A stretch of DNA of 64,000 nt, taken from contig CAJOEJ010000009.1 in assembly GCA_905233375.1 (NCBI GenBank), positions 1-64,000 of the forward strand, given 5' to 3'. The position numbers and the translations under genes were made by a program. The stretch comes from Paludibacteraceae bacterium. Its GTDB lineage: Bacteria > Bacteroidota > Bacteroidia > Bacteroidales > Paludibacteraceae. Each line of letters begins with the position of its first letter. Positions within the stretch are counted from its first letter, which is position 1. Under the pieces are notes generated by a model, which searched no databases, was not told the origin of the DNA, and saw only the letters and a program-made list of their open reading frames with translations. Positions 43,645 through 52,827 of the stretch are shown one piece after another.

Positions 43645-45159
43645 ATGGCAAATTATCAGAAATTAACCCCTCGTAGTGAGGATTATTCAAAATGGTACAA
43701 CGAATTGGTCGTAAAGGCTGATCTGGCAGAGCAGAGTGCTGTCCGCGGTTGTATGGTCATCAAGCCTTATGGCTATGCCATTTGGGAAACGATTCAGGCG
43801 GAACTGGACCACCGTTTCAAGGAGCGTGGCGTGCGCAATGCCTATTTCCCGTTGCTGATTCCGAAGTCTTTCCTCAGCCGCGAAGCCGAGCATGTGGAGG
43901 GTTTTGCGAAAGAATGTGCGGTCGTGACTCATCATCGTCTGATGAACGATCCGAACGGCAAAGGTGTTGTCGTTGATCCCCAGGCAAAGCTGGAGGAGGA
44001 GATGATTATTCGTCCGACCTCCGAGACGATTATTTGGAGTACGTATAAGAACTGGATCAACTCGTACCGCGACCTGCCGATTCTGTGCAACCAGTGGTGT
44101 AACGTAATGCGCTGGGAGATGCGTACGCGTCTGTTCCTGCGTACTGCCGAGTTCCTCTGGCAGGAGGGACACACCGCTCATGCCACCAAAGAGGAAGCGG
44201 AGGACTACGCACGCCAGATGCTCGATGTCTATGCTGATTTTGCGGAGAATATCATGGCGATTCCGGTCGTTAAGGGTGTCAAATCGCCGAACGAGCGTTT
44301 TGCAGGTGCGCTGAATACCTATTGTATCGAGGCGATGATGCAGGACGGAAAGGCGCTTCAGGCGGGTACAAGCCATTTCCTCGGACAGAACTTCGCCAAG
44401 TCGTTTGATGTGCAGTTCCTCAGCAAGGAGAACAAGTACGAATATGTATGGGCGACGTCGTGGGGTGTTTCCACCCGTCTTATGGGCGCACTCATCATGA
44501 CGCACTCCGATGACAACGGTTTGGTATTACCGCCGCATCTGGCGCCGATTCAGGTCGTTATCGTACCGATCTACAAGAAAGAGGAGCAGTTGGCTGAGTT
44601 GCTGGAGAAGCTGAATCCGTTAGCCGACCAACTCAAAGCGTTCGGTGTACGCGTCAAGGTGGATACGGACGACAAGTACACGCCGGGATACAAGTTCGCT
44701 GACTATGAGCTGAAGGGTGTGCCTGTTCGTTTGGCGATGGGTGGCCGTGACTTGGAGAACAACACGATTGAAATAGCCCGCCGTGATACCCAGACCAAAG
44801 AGACGGTTTCGCTCGATGGAATCGCAGAAAAAGTAGTTGCTTTGCTGGAGGAGATTCAGGCTAACCTGCTTCAGAAAGCCCTCAATTTCCGCATTGCCAA
44901 CACCCGTGAGGTGAACAGTTATGAGGAGTTCAAAGAGGAGGTCAAGAAAGGCGGTTTCATTCTGGCGCATTGGGATGGCACGCCGGAGACGGAGAAGCAG
45001 ATCAAGGACGAGACGAAAGCGACCATCCGTTGCATTCCGTTGTCGGATCTGGATAACGGCACAAACGCCGACATCATCGCCCGTGCGTCGCAACCCGGAA
45101 CATGTATGGTTACGGGCAAACCCTCTGCCGGTCGCGTAGTCTTTGCACTCAGCTATTAA
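43645..45159 (+). CDS. proS: prolyl-tRNA synthetase (archaeal/eukaryotic type)
   Basis: A class II synthetase charging tRNA-Pro. The 504 residues lack the large editing insertion of the E. coli type. They show motif 1 ([31 protein letters not shown]), motif 2 ([24 protein letters not shown]), an anticodon-binding domain ([11 protein letters not shown]) and a C-terminal zinc-domain-like end. This form is usual in Bacteroidetes. Confidence 0.96.
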   Translation: MANYQKLTPRSEDYSKWYNELVVKADLAEQSAVRGCMVIKPYGYAIWETIQAELDHRFKERGVRNAYFPLLIPKSFLSREAEHVEGFAKECAVVTHHRLMNDPNGKGVVVDPQAKLEEEMIIRPTSETIIWSTYKNWINSYRDLPILCNQWCNVMRWEMRTRLFLRTAEFLWQEGHTAHATKEEAEDYARQMLDVYADFAENIMAIPVVKGVKSPNERFAGALNTYCIEAMMQDGKALQAGTSHFLGQNFAKSFDVQFLSKENKYEYVWATSWGVSTRLMGALIMTHSDDNGLVLPPHLAPIQVVIVPIYKKEEQLAELLEKLNPLADQLKAFGVRVKVDTDDKYTPGYKFADYELKGVPVRLAMGGRDLENNTIEIARRDTQTKETVSLDGIAEKVVALLEEIQANLLQKALNFRIANTREVNSYEEFKEEVKKGGFILAHWDGTPETEKQIKDETKATIRCIPLSDLDNGTNADIIARASQPGTCMVTGKPSAGRVVFALSY

Positions 45160-45192
45160 GTGTTTGCGCTTCGCAGAACGGACGATAAACCA

Positions 45193-45231
45193 AAACCGGT
45201 AAATCCATTAAACGGGTTTACCGGTTTTTTG
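45193..45231 (+). terminator. terminator after proS
   Basis: AAACCGGTAAA pairs with TTTACCGGTTT around an ATTAAAC-centred loop, followed by T6. Confidence 0.9.
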
Positions 45232-45255
45232 TGTGCTCAGATCCGATTCCTGGTG

Positions 45256-45293
45256 TCACTTTTTCAAAATCAAGGGATATATACGTAGTATAT
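45256..45293. repeat. 38-bp repeat, copy 2 (inverted)
   Basis: The reverse complement matches 32043-32080 with two mismatches. A CGAGATTGTCTCG palindrome (45312-45324) containing the TGTCTCG word follows. No gene is seen in 45160-45518. Confidence 0.75.
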
Positions 45294-45368
45294 ATAAGGT
45301 GGGGTGGGATACGAGATTGTCTCGACATAGGCAGGGAATGTGTATAACTCTATTGTATCAAAAACTCT

Positions 45369-45425
45369 AAATCTGCATCAAAAGTGCAGATTTTTTTGCA
45401 TAATCGCAAAAAAGTTGTACCTTTG
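45369..45425 (+). promoter_or_regulatory. terminator-promoter cassette, copy 3
   Basis: The hairpin part is identical to copy 2 over 31 bases (45369-45399). The promoter part differs: TTTG (45395-45398) and TACCTTTG (45418-45425), spacer 19. Confidence 0.75.
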
Positions 45426-45518
45426 TGCCCGAATTGGGTGTAGACAGCGATGGGCATAGATCTGCCTTTGGACGCTGCATAGCGTTGCCTTATGAAGAAA
45501 AAATAACTATACAATAAT

Positions 45519-45602
45519 ATGTCAAATATTTTAGATGCGATCCTTAATATCGCAAAAGACAGCGGTCAGAAGTTAAGCGCTCTTGTGTCGTGTTTGGGTT
45601 GA
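45519..45602 (+). CDS. possible 27-residue peptide or gene remnant
   Basis: An ATG-started frame encodes MSNILDAILNIAKDSGQKLS followed by ALVSCLG. It is about 90 bases after a full promoter and its leader contains the hairpin ACGCTGCATAGCGT (45470-45483). The peptide could form an amphipathic helix. No homologue is recognised. It may be an expressed small protein or the 5' remnant of a lost gene. Confidence 0.4.
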   Translation: MSNILDAILNIAKDSGQKLSALVSCLG

Positions 45603-45690
45603 GAAAGGTTCGATATTACACGTGTTAATGATTGTTTAATGTTCTAATGTTTAAATGATTTGTTGTTTTATGCCGAATGGGAGATGGAAG

Positions 45691-45725
45691 AACCCGAATA
45701 CAATTTCGGGAAATGAACGAAGGTT
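45691..45725. repeat. 35-bp palindromic repeat, copy 1
   Basis: It contains CCCGAATACAATTTCGGG (18-base imperfect palindrome), followed by AAATGAACGAAGGTT. It is identical to 47563-47597 and lies just past the 3' end of menA. Confidence 0.88.
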
Positions 45726-45754
45726 TTAAGATGCCGGAGGGGTGTAACGGCAGG

Positions 45755-46648
45755 TCAAAGGAGAGCCAGAAGGGCGAGGAGGAGGGTGGTGAACATGAGG
45801 ATGGGCATTTGGGTGTCGAGACGCTGGTCATGGGTCCAGACGAACCACAGATGCCAGACCCATAGGGGGATGATGCACAGCGTCCACCAATGACCGAAAA
45901 GGGCGAAGAGAAGCAGGCACACGACAAGCAGCAAGGTGTGGTAAATGCGTGCGCCGGTCGGACCGAGTAGCGAGGCAAAAGTATGTTTGCCATGCACGCG
46001 GTCGTTCGCCATATCGCGGATATTATTGAGGTTGAGCACTCCGACACACGGCAGACCGATAGCCGTTCCGCAAGCCAGCACTTCGACGGTCACCGTTTGG
46101 GTCAACAGATAAAAACTGCCCATCGTACTGAGTAATCCGAAGAAGAGAAAAACTCCCAAATCTCCCAAGCCAATATACCCATAACTATGCCGCCCGAGCG
46201 TGTAGGTGACCGCGCCGACAAGCGCTAACAGACCCAGCCCGAAAAAGACCAGACTCGGTACTGCAATCAGACTTCCGAACGCACTATAAATCAAGGCTGT
46301 ACCAAATAGTACAGCCAATATCGCAAAGAACCATATCATGCGAATTATCTGCTGCTGAGTGATGGCACCGGATTGCAATCCGTAGGCGGCACGCCCATGC
46401 TGGTCGGCGTCCGTTCCTTTGAGTGCGTCGCCCAGTTCATTCGCCAGGTTACTCAGGATCTGCAGGCATAGTGTGGTGGCGACAGCCAGCACAAAAATGA
46501 GCCAGAAACCGCCTATTCCGAACGAATGGTTCTCTGCCGGCATTTGGTTGTATGCGAGTCCGCTACCGACGATGATTCCCGAAACAGAAAGCGGCAAGGT
46601 GCGCAGGCGAAGAGACTTAATGTATATTGGTAATTGGTGGTTGGTCAT
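45755..46648 (-). CDS. menA: 1,4-dihydroxy-2-naphthoate polyprenyltransferase
   Basis: A membrane UbiA-family enzyme that prenylates DHNA in menaquinone synthesis. The 297 residues hold about eight membrane segments and the DxxxD-type motif NLANELGDALKGTDADQHGR, with a second aspartate region NNIRDMANDRVHGKHT. The only start codon in frame (ATG 46648) lies inside a heptad array, so the N-terminus MTNHQLPIYIKS is partly repeat-encoded. No other men genes are near. Confidence 0.93.
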   Translation of the reverse strand: MTNHQLPIYIKSLRLRTLPLSVSGIIVGSGLAYNQMPAENHSFGIGGFWLIFVLAVATTLCLQILSNLANELGDALKGTDADQHGRAAYGLQSGAITQQQIIRMIWFFAILAVLFGTALIYSAFGSLIAVPSLVFFGLGLLALVGAVTYTLGRHSYGYIGLGDLGVFLFFGLLSTMGSFYLLTQTVTVEVLACGTAIGLPCVGVLNLNNIRDMANDRVHGKHTFASLLGPTGARIYHTLLLVVCLLLFALFGHWWTLCIIPLWVWHLWFVWTHDQRLDTQMPILMFTTLLLALLALL

Positions 46649-46656
46649 TGGTTATT
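46625..46656. repeat. family A heptad array, copy 7 (menA start)
   Basis: ATTGGTN units read on the plus strand; on the minus strand the complement supplies the menA start codon and first eight or so codons. Confidence 0.85.
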
Positions 46657-46768
46657 TTTAAATTTGTTGCAAAGGTACTGCTTTTTTATGAAAATGGAAA
46701 ACAGGAAATTGAAAATTATGCATTTTGTATGCAAAAAGCGTTTTTTTCAGGAAAAAAGTGCCTGTGCG

Positions 46769-46800
46769 TTTGCATATATGCAAAAAAAAACGTATCTTTG
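46769..46800 (+). promoter_or_regulatory. promoter of mlaE-mlaF
   Basis: TTTG (46769-46772) and TATCTTTG (46793-46800), spacer 20, 26 bases before the start codon. Confidence 0.75.
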
Positions 46801-46826
46801 CAGGCTGATTTGTATTTTGGACAAGT

Positions 46827-47564
46827 ATGCAACTATTTCAACATATAGGTGAGTATGTGCTCTTGATGGGCAAAGTGCTTCGTTTGCCTGACCGGCAACG
46901 TATGTTCTGGCGTCAGTACAGCCGTGAGTTGGAAAAGCAGGGCTTGCAATCACTTCCGATTGTGCTGCTCATCTCAGTTTTCATCGGTGCTATCCTGACT
47001 ATTCAGGCGAAGACGAACACGGAGAATCCGTTGTTGCCGACGTATATCACGGGTCTTTTGACGCGCGATACGCTGTTGTTGGAGTTTTCGAGTACCATTT
47101 TATGTCTTATTTTGGCAGGCAAAGTGGGTTCGAACATCGCTTCGGAGATAGGCACTATGCGTATCACGGAGCAGATAGACGCGATGGAGATCATGGGTGT
47201 GAACAGCGCCAATTATCTCATTCTGCCGAAGATCCTGGCGTTCATGAGCATGATGCCTTTCCTGTTTGTCATCTCGACCGCTGCGGGTCTGATCGGCGGC
47301 TGGGGCGTAGGAGCGTTCACGGATATCATCACGATTCATGACTACCTGTTAGGCGTGCAGTATGCGTTCAACCCGTATTTCGTGTGGTATGCCATCATCA
47401 AGGCGCTGGTGTTTGCGTTTGTGATCACGAGCATGGCGAGTTACTACGGCTACTATGCGAAAGGCGGTGCGCTGGATGTCGGCAAAGCGAGTACGAATGC
47501 GGTGGTGAACTCCAATATTATGATTTTGTTCCTGGATTTGATATTATCGAAGTTATTATTGTAA
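46827..47564 (+). CDS. mlaE: phospholipid transport permease MlaE
   Basis: Inner-membrane permease of the MlaFEDB-type transporter that moves phospholipids between the inner and outer membranes. The 245 residues have five or six helices and the family region GKVGSNIASEIGTMRITEQIDAMEIMGVN. An MlaD (MCE) gene is not adjacent, so the substrate-binding part must be elsewhere. The stop codon is the first base triplet region of the 35-bp repeat. Confidence 0.93.
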   Translation: MQLFQHIGEYVLLMGKVLRLPDRQRMFWRQYSRELEKQGLQSLPIVLLISVFIGAILTIQAKTNTENPLLPTYITGLLTRDTLLLEFSSTILCLILAGKVGSNIASEIGTMRITEQIDAMEIMGVNSANYLILPKILAFMSMMPFLFVISTAAGLIGGWGVGAFTDIITIHDYLLGVQYAFNPYFVWYAIIKALVFAFVITSMASYYGYYAKGGALDVGKASTNAVVNSNIMILFLDLILSKLLL

Positions 47565-47597
47565 CCCGAATACAATTTCGGGAAATGAACGAAGGTT
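47563..47597. repeat. 35-bp palindromic repeat, copy 2 (mlaE-mlaF gap)
   Basis: It is identical to 45691-45725 and starts at the mlaE stop codon, filling most of the 44-base gap to mlaF. A hairpin here could affect coupling or mRNA stability. Confidence 0.88.
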
Positions 47598-47608
47598 GGA
47601 ATTGAAGA

Positions 47609-48364
47609 ATGATAGAGGTAAAAGATATAGTAAAGAGTTTTGAGGGGAATGTGGTGTTGAACCATGTGTCCGCCGATTTGCGTGACGGTGAAGTGAACAT
47701 GATCATCGGTCAGTCTGGTAGCGGCAAGACGGTGTTGATGAAAAGCCTGATCGGTCTGCACACCCTTGATTCGGGGCAGATTCTCTATGACGGTCGCGAT
47801 TTAGCGGAGATGCGTAGCAAGGACATCCGTCTTTTGCATCGCGAAGTAGGCATGCTGTTTCAGGGTTCGGCGCTGTTTGACAGCATGAGTGTCATGGAAA
47901 ACGTGCTGTTCCCGATGGAGATGTTCTCGCACAAGACCGACGAAGAGATACGTGAGCGTGCGGAGTTCTGCCTGCGTCGTGTCGAGATGCCCGAACGCGT
48001 GTGGGATCTGATGCCGAGTGAGATCAGCGGCGGTCAGCAGAAACGTGTTGCGATCGCTCGGGCTATCGTGCTGGAACCCAGATATCTGTTCTGCGACGAA
48101 CCCAACTCGGGTCTGGATCCGAAGACTAGTCTTGTTATCGATGCGCTCATCCGGGATATCACGCAGGAGTATAACATCTGCACTATTGTCAACAGCCACG
48201 ACATGAACTCCATTATGGAGATAGGTGACAATATCCTTTTCCTCAAAGGCGGCAGGAAAGAATGGCAGGGAAGCCGTTTTGAGATCATGAACAGCGACAA
48301 CGAGGCGCTGAACGATTTTGTGTTCGCGAGCGAGTTGTTCAAGAAAATAAAGAACAGAGTATAG
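47609..48364 (+). CDS. mlaF: phospholipid transport ATPase MlaF
   Basis: The ABC ATPase partner of MlaE. The 251 residues show Walker A GQSGSGKT (about 33-40), signature ISGGQQKR, Walker B YLFCDEPNSGLDP and the switch His in IVNSHDMNS. Confidence 0.94.
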   Translation: MIEVKDIVKSFEGNVVLNHVSADLRDGEVNMIIGQSGSGKTVLMKSLIGLHTLDSGQILYDGRDLAEMRSKDIRLLHREVGMLFQGSALFDSMSVMENVLFPMEMFSHKTDEEIRERAEFCLRRVEMPERVWDLMPSEISGGQQKRVAIARAIVLEPRYLFCDEPNSGLDPKTSLVIDALIRDITQEYNICTIVNSHDMNSIMEIGDNILFLKGGRKEWQGSRFEIMNSDNEALNDFVFASELFKKIKNRV

Positions 48365-48381
48365 ACAAAATTAATACTATA

Positions 48382-48720
48382 ATGAGAAAAATTCTTTTAT
48401 TGGTAGCCGTGATGGCTATGACGGCAGTAGGGATGAATGCCCAACAGCCTGCTAAAGTGCCCGCTTACAAGGGTCTGATTGAACGTGTCCAACCGAATGG
48501 CGACACGCTACGTACGTATCTGCGCGGCGACGAGCACAAACACTGGATGATGACCGAAGACGGCTGGCAGATCAAAGAGAGCAAGAAAGGCTGGCTCAAA
48601 TATGCCAAACTGAACCGCAAAGGCGAAGCGGTGATCAGTTGCCGCAAGGCGCACAATGCCGAGAAACGCTCCCAATGCGAAAAACGCTGGCTGGACAAAC
48701 ACGGAATCATGAAAAAATGA
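48382..48720 (+). CDS. stand-alone M6-protease propeptide-like secreted protein
   Basis: The 112-residue protein has a signal peptide (LLLVAVMAMTAVGMNAQ). The mature part aligns by eye with the N-terminal pro-region of the M6 protease encoded next: YKGLIERVQPNGDTL and RGDEHKHWMMTEDGW here versus [14 protein letters not shown] and [15 protein letters not shown] there. It has no catalytic domain. A role as inhibitor or folding helper of the neighbouring protease is inferred from this resemblance and the 15-base gap. Confidence 0.65.
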   Translation: MRKILLLVAVMAMTAVGMNAQQPAKVPAYKGLIERVQPNGDTLRTYLRGDEHKHWMMTEDGWQIKESKKGWLKYAKLNRKGEAVISCRKAHNAEKRSQCEKRWLDKHGIMKK

Positions 48721-48735
48721 CAATTGAGAATTGAT

Positions 48736-50340
48736 ATGAAGAAGATAGCATGCATCATCCTGTCAGCCGTGACGGCTATAGCCCTGATGGCTGTTCCGGC
48801 ACGCCGTGACGGTTTTATCCGTACAGCTGCCGACGGAACAGAAAAAATGGTGTTCCTGCATGGAAACGAGACATTCCATTACCTGACCGATGCCGAGGGC
48901 AACTGGTTGGACGAAGAGACCCTGCTGCCCTTGTCGCAAGAGGTGAAAGCGGCTCGTGAGCAGGCAGGAAAAGCACGTGTTCAAGCCAGACGCATACAGG
49001 AACAGAAGAAAATAGGCGGAGAACTGAACCTGGCTCCGCGCGGGTTGATAATCCTGGTGAGCTTCAAAGACAAAGCATTCTCCACGCCGTACGACACCAT
49101 TAACAACATGATTAACGGCGAGCATTTTACGCGCAGTTACACTACGACCGTTCTCTCCCCTACGTATGGCAAGCAGCAAAAGACCATTACGGCGAGCGGA
49201 AGTGCCCGCCAGTATTTCCAAGACCAGAGCTGGGGGCAGTATAATCCTGTGTTTGACGTAGTGGGTCCGGTGACGGTCAGCGAGAATGTCTCCTATTACG
49301 GATCCAACAACTATTATGGGGATGACAAGAACGTGGACAAGATGATCAAAGAAGCCTGCACCTTGGCGAACACGGAGTGCAATGTGGACTACACGCTGTA
49401 TGACAACGATAACGACGGCAAAGTGGATTTTGTGTATTTCATCTATGCCGGCTATGGTGAGGCGGATAGCGATAAGAGCAGCACGATCTGGCCGCACAAC
49501 TACGATTATACTTATTACGGCAACACCACGTTGAGGTTTGACGGCAAGATCATCGCCAATTATGCCTGCTCCAACGAGCTGGAGAGCACGAACGACAACT
49601 ATGCCGGAATCGGTACGTTCTGCCATGAGTTCAGCCACGTATTGGGTCTGCCGGATCTGTATGCCACCAATAATTCGACGCATCACACCTTAGTGGACTG
49701 GGATATTCTGGACTATGGACCGTATAACAACGACGGTAACACGCCTCCCGCTTACTCGGCGTACGAGCGTTTTTATATGGGCTGGCTCACGCCGCGTGTG
49801 CTGACCGACCCGGAATATGTATGGCTCAATCCGCTCAACGGGAGCAAGGAGGCCCTCATCATCAGCAGTACCGATGCGCATAACTTAGTCGGTAACGACC
49901 CTAATCCGAAGGATTTTTACATTATAGAATGCCGCAAGAAAACAGGATGGGACGAGTATCTGCCCGGCAAAGGAATGCTCATTACCCACATCCGTTATGA
50001 TGCCAACAAATGGCTGAACAATACTGTCAATAACTCTTCCAGCAACATGGGAGTAGATATTGTCGAAGCCAAATCCAACACCACGTCCGGCAAATCCAAA
50101 ACGACGGACGCTTATCCTGCCGGTTCCACCCAATGGGTCGGTCTGGAAGGGCATGAGGTGACGAATATCACCCTTCAAGAGGAAGGTGGAGCCGTCACGT
50201 TCAGTTACCGCGATGCGGAGCCGAACGATGTGGAGACGGTACAACGTGACGATGTACAAAGTACCAAGGTCATCCGTGACGGTAAGCTGCTTATCATCCG
50301 TAACGGAATTATATACGACATAACAGGACGTCAGTTATGA
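48736..50340 (+). CDS. secreted M6-family metalloprotease
   Basis: This zinc protease (immune inhibitor A-like) has 534 residues from ATG 48736: a signal peptide, pro-region (about 14-85), and catalytic domain with [13 protein letters not shown] (zinc site near 296-300) and later [11 protein letters not shown] (Met-turn equivalent not certain). The C-terminus is a short tail ending [20 protein letters not shown], like Bacteroidales secreted proteins. Residues about 501-512 ([11 protein letters not shown]) before the tail come from a family B repeat. It overlaps xthA by 4 bases. Confidence 0.88.
   Translation: MKKIACIILSAVTAIALMAVPARRDGFIRTAADGTEKMVFLHGNETFHYLTDAEGNWLDEETLLPLSQEVKAAREQAGKARVQARRIQEQKKIGGELNLAPRGLIILVSFKDKAFSTPYDTINNMINGEHFTRSYTTTVLSPTYGKQQKTITASGSARQYFQDQSWGQYNPVFDVVGPVTVSENVSYYGSNNYYGDDKNVDKMIKEACTLANTECNVDYTLYDNDNDGKVDFVYFIYAGYGEADSDKSSTIWPHNYDYTYYGNTTLRFDGKIIANYACSNELESTNDNYAGIGTFCHEFSHVLGLPDLYATNNSTHHTLVDWDILDYGPYNNDGNTPPAYSAYERFYMGWLTPRVLTDPEYVWLNPLNGSKEALIISSTDAHNLVGNDPNPKDFYIIECRKKTGWDEYLPGKGMLITHIRYDANKWLNNTVNNSSSNMGVDIVEAKSNTTSGKSKTTDAYPAGSTQWVGLEGHEVTNITLQEEGGAVTFSYRDAEPNDVETVQRDDVQSTKVIRDGKLLIIRNGIIYDITGRQL
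50239..50270 (+). repeat. family B coding repeat, copy 7 (in M6 protease)
   Basis: It encodes [10 protein letters not shown] between the catalytic part and the C-terminal tail. It is the only copy near a protein end. Confidence 0.8.
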
Positions 50341-51098
50341 AAATTATCAGTTACAACCTCAACGGTATCCGCTCGGCGATCAACAAAGGTCTGTTGGACT
50401 GGCTGCGCGAAGAGAGTCCGGACGTGTTCTGTATCCAGGAGAGCAAAGCGCAACCGGAGCAGATTGACGTGATGGCAATGCAAGAGCTTGGCTATCGCAG
50501 TTACATCCACTCTGCCGAAAAGAAAGGTTATTCGGGCGTATGTATCTTCTGCAAGAACGAGCCGGACAAAGTCGTGGTCGGCATGGGCAATCCCAAGTAC
50601 GACCGCGAGGGACGTGTGTTGCGCGCAGACTTCGGAGACATCACCGTCATCAACGCCTACATCCCCAGCGGAACGACAGGAGGCGAGCGGCAGGATTTCA
50701 AGATGGAGTTCCTTGAGGACTTTCTGCCGTGGATAAAAGAGTTGCGCAAAGAGCGGCCGAACATCATCGTGTGCGGCGATTATAACATCTGCCACAAACC
50801 CATTGACATCAACCACCCGGAACGTCAGATAGGCGTATCGGGCTTCCTGCCGGAAGAACGCGAGTGGATGGACCGTTGGGAAGCAAGCGGCATGGTGGAC
50901 TCGTTCCGTGTGTTCGACCAGAGTGCCGAGCGGTACAGTTGGTGGTCTTGGCGGGCTGGCGCCCGTGCCCGCAACGTAGGATGGCGCATCGACTACCACT
51001 GGGTAAGCGCACCGCTGAAAGACCGTTTGAAGGACGCTAAAATACTAACAGAAGCAGTACATTCGGACCACTGCCCGGTTGCATTATGGATAAACTGA
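50337..51098 (+). CDS. xthA: exodeoxyribonuclease III
   Basis: AP endonuclease / 3'-5' exonuclease of base excision repair. The 253 residues have [10 protein letters not shown] at the start, [20 protein letters not shown] and the C-terminal SDHCPV, covering the metal-binding Glu and the catalytic Asp and His. It overlaps lptB by 13 bases. Confidence 0.96.
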   Translation: MKIISYNLNGIRSAINKGLLDWLREESPDVFCIQESKAQPEQIDVMAMQELGYRSYIHSAEKKGYSGVCIFCKNEPDKVVVGMGNPKYDREGRVLRADFGDITVINAYIPSGTTGGERQDFKMEFLEDFLPWIKELRKERPNIIVCGDYNICHKPIDINHPERQIGVSGFLPEEREWMDRWEASGMVDSFRVFDQSAERYSWWSWRAGARARNVGWRIDYHWVSAPLKDRLKDAKILTEAVHSDHCPVALWIN

Positions 51099-51841
51099 GA
51101 ACCGAACATCTGGTAAAAAAATACGGCAAACGAACCGTGGTGGATGATGTGTCAATCGAGTTGACGCAAGGCGAGATTGTGGGTTTGTTAGGTCCCAACG
51201 GAGCCGGCAAGACGACCACGTTCTACATGACTACCGGTCTGGTGGCTGCCAATAACGGACGTATTTTCCTCAACGATCAGGACATAACATCCTATCCCAT
51301 GTACAAACGTGCGAAAATGGGAATCGGCTACCTGCCACAGGAGGCGAGCGTATTCCGCAAGATGACCGTTGAGGACAATATCCGCGCCGTACTGGAGTTG
51401 ACGGATTTTGACAAAGCGTATCAGGATGCGAAAGTGGAGCAGCTCATCAAGGAATTCAACCTCGAGCATGTACGGCATAACTTAGGCGACCGTCTCAGTG
51501 GAGGCGAGAGACGCCGTACGGAGATAGCCCGTTGCCTCGCTATCGAACCCAAATTCGTCATGCTGGACGAGCCGTTTGCGGGTGTGGATCCGATTGCTGT
51601 GCAAGAGATTCAGGACGTTGTATGGCGGCTCAAGGACAAGAACATAGGCATTCTTATCACTGACCACAATGTGGATGAGACGCTCATGATCACCGACCGC
51701 GCGTACCTGCTGTTTGAGGGCAAGATCCTCTTCCACGGCACGCCGGAAGAGTTGGCTGCCAACCGTATTGTGCGGCAGAACTACTTAGGTCGTGATTTTG
51801 AGTTGAAACGGAAAACGAGAGCGGAAGAAAGCAAGAATTGA
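51086..51841 (+). CDS. lptB: LPS export ABC ATPase LptB
   Basis: It powers LPS extraction by LptFG. The 251 residues show [13 protein letters not shown] (about 37-49), [17 protein letters not shown] with the LptB-typical Q-loop, [16 protein letters not shown] and [12 protein letters not shown]. It leads into the surface-glycan genes, although lptFG are absent here. Confidence 0.95.
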   Translation: MDKLRTEHLVKKYGKRTVVDDVSIELTQGEIVGLLGPNGAGKTTTFYMTTGLVAANNGRIFLNDQDITSYPMYKRAKMGIGYLPQEASVFRKMTVEDNIRAVLELTDFDKAYQDAKVEQLIKEFNLEHVRHNLGDRLSGGERRRTEIARCLAIEPKFVMLDEPFAGVDPIAVQEIQDVVWRLKDKNIGILITDHNVDETLMITDRAYLLFEGKILFHGTPEELAANRIVRQNYLGRDFELKRKTRAEESKN

Positions 51842-52827
51842 AAGGAAAGCTTCTCATACTATGCGTAGCGGTGTGGCTGTGTGCGTGTCAGTCCTCTATG
51901 GAGGATTGGCATAAGCATGTTACCCGTTGCTCGGACGCTCCGGTTGCATTGGCTTCGTCCGCCTGCTTTGTCTATAACGGGCAGGGATACGTGTTCGGAG
52001 GACGCACCGCGAACGGGACTCCTACCAACCATATGTACCGCTACGACCCTTCTTCCGACACCTGGAGCGATTTGGGTGCCACTCCTCTCAAAGCGCGCGT
52101 CCGTGCGCGTGCGGTATGCGTAGGTGATGAGGTCTATATAGGCTTGGGGTTCAACGGACACGTATTGGAGGACAGTGCCTATCTGGCGGACTGGTGGCGG
52201 TGGAAGCCGGCAACGGACACATGGGACACCGTCGCCTCGTACCCGAGTGAACGGACTGTAGGACCGGTCGTCGGAGCGGACGGAACTTATATCTATGCTG
52301 CGGACGGAGGCAAGCAGAATTTCGAGCGATGGATCTTCCGGTATAGCATCGCCGACGATGAATGGACTCAATTGGCGGACGGTCTGCCTCGCATGGCTTT
52401 GTATCCGCCTCGGGCGCATAGTGCCTGCGGCGCTTTCTGTCAAGGGCGTTTTTTCATAGGCGCAGGTTATACGCGTGACGGCAGTTCGGACTTCTGGACG
52501 GAAGCCGAGATACGCACCGACAGTATCGTGTGGCATCCCTGTAACGGGCTGAACGGCAAACGGCATAATGCCACTTCCGCAGCGGACAAGGATTATATCT
52601 ATGTATCCGGCGGACATTTCTACGGCGGCACGTTGACGAGCGGAAAACTATACGATGACATCCTCCGTTATAGTCCTTCGGACGATCGGTGGGTTCGTAT
52701 AGCCCGTCTGCCCGATGGCGAACGGGAGAACATGGTCAGTTGGGTGACCGGTTCGTCTCTGTTTATCGGATTAGGCAATGACACGCGCAACAAGCCTTGC
52801 GCACAACTGTACCGTATTGAGTTATGA
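51838..52827 (+). CDS. kelch-repeat lipoprotein
   Basis: The 329-residue protein has a lipobox (VAVWLCAC) and five or six kelch-type blades such as [24 protein letters not shown] and [14 protein letters not shown] followed by [16 protein letters not shown], folding into a beta propeller. It probably sits on the outer membrane. The start is TTG at 51838, overlapping the lptB stop. Its role in the glycan operon is unknown; binding glycan or protein is likely from the fold. Confidence 0.82.
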   Translation: MKGKLLILCVAVWLCACQSSMEDWHKHVTRCSDAPVALASSACFVYNGQGYVFGGRTANGTPTNHMYRYDPSSDTWSDLGATPLKARVRARAVCVGDEVYIGLGFNGHVLEDSAYLADWWRWKPATDTWDTVASYPSERTVGPVVGADGTYIYAADGGKQNFERWIFRYSIADDEWTQLADGLPRMALYPPRAHSACGAFCQGRFFIGAGYTRDGSSDFWTEAEIRTDSIVWHPCNGLNGKRHNATSAADKDYIYVSGGHFYGGTLTSGKLYDDILRYSPSDDRWVRIARLPDGERENMVSWVTGSSLFIGLGNDTRNKPCAQLYRIEL

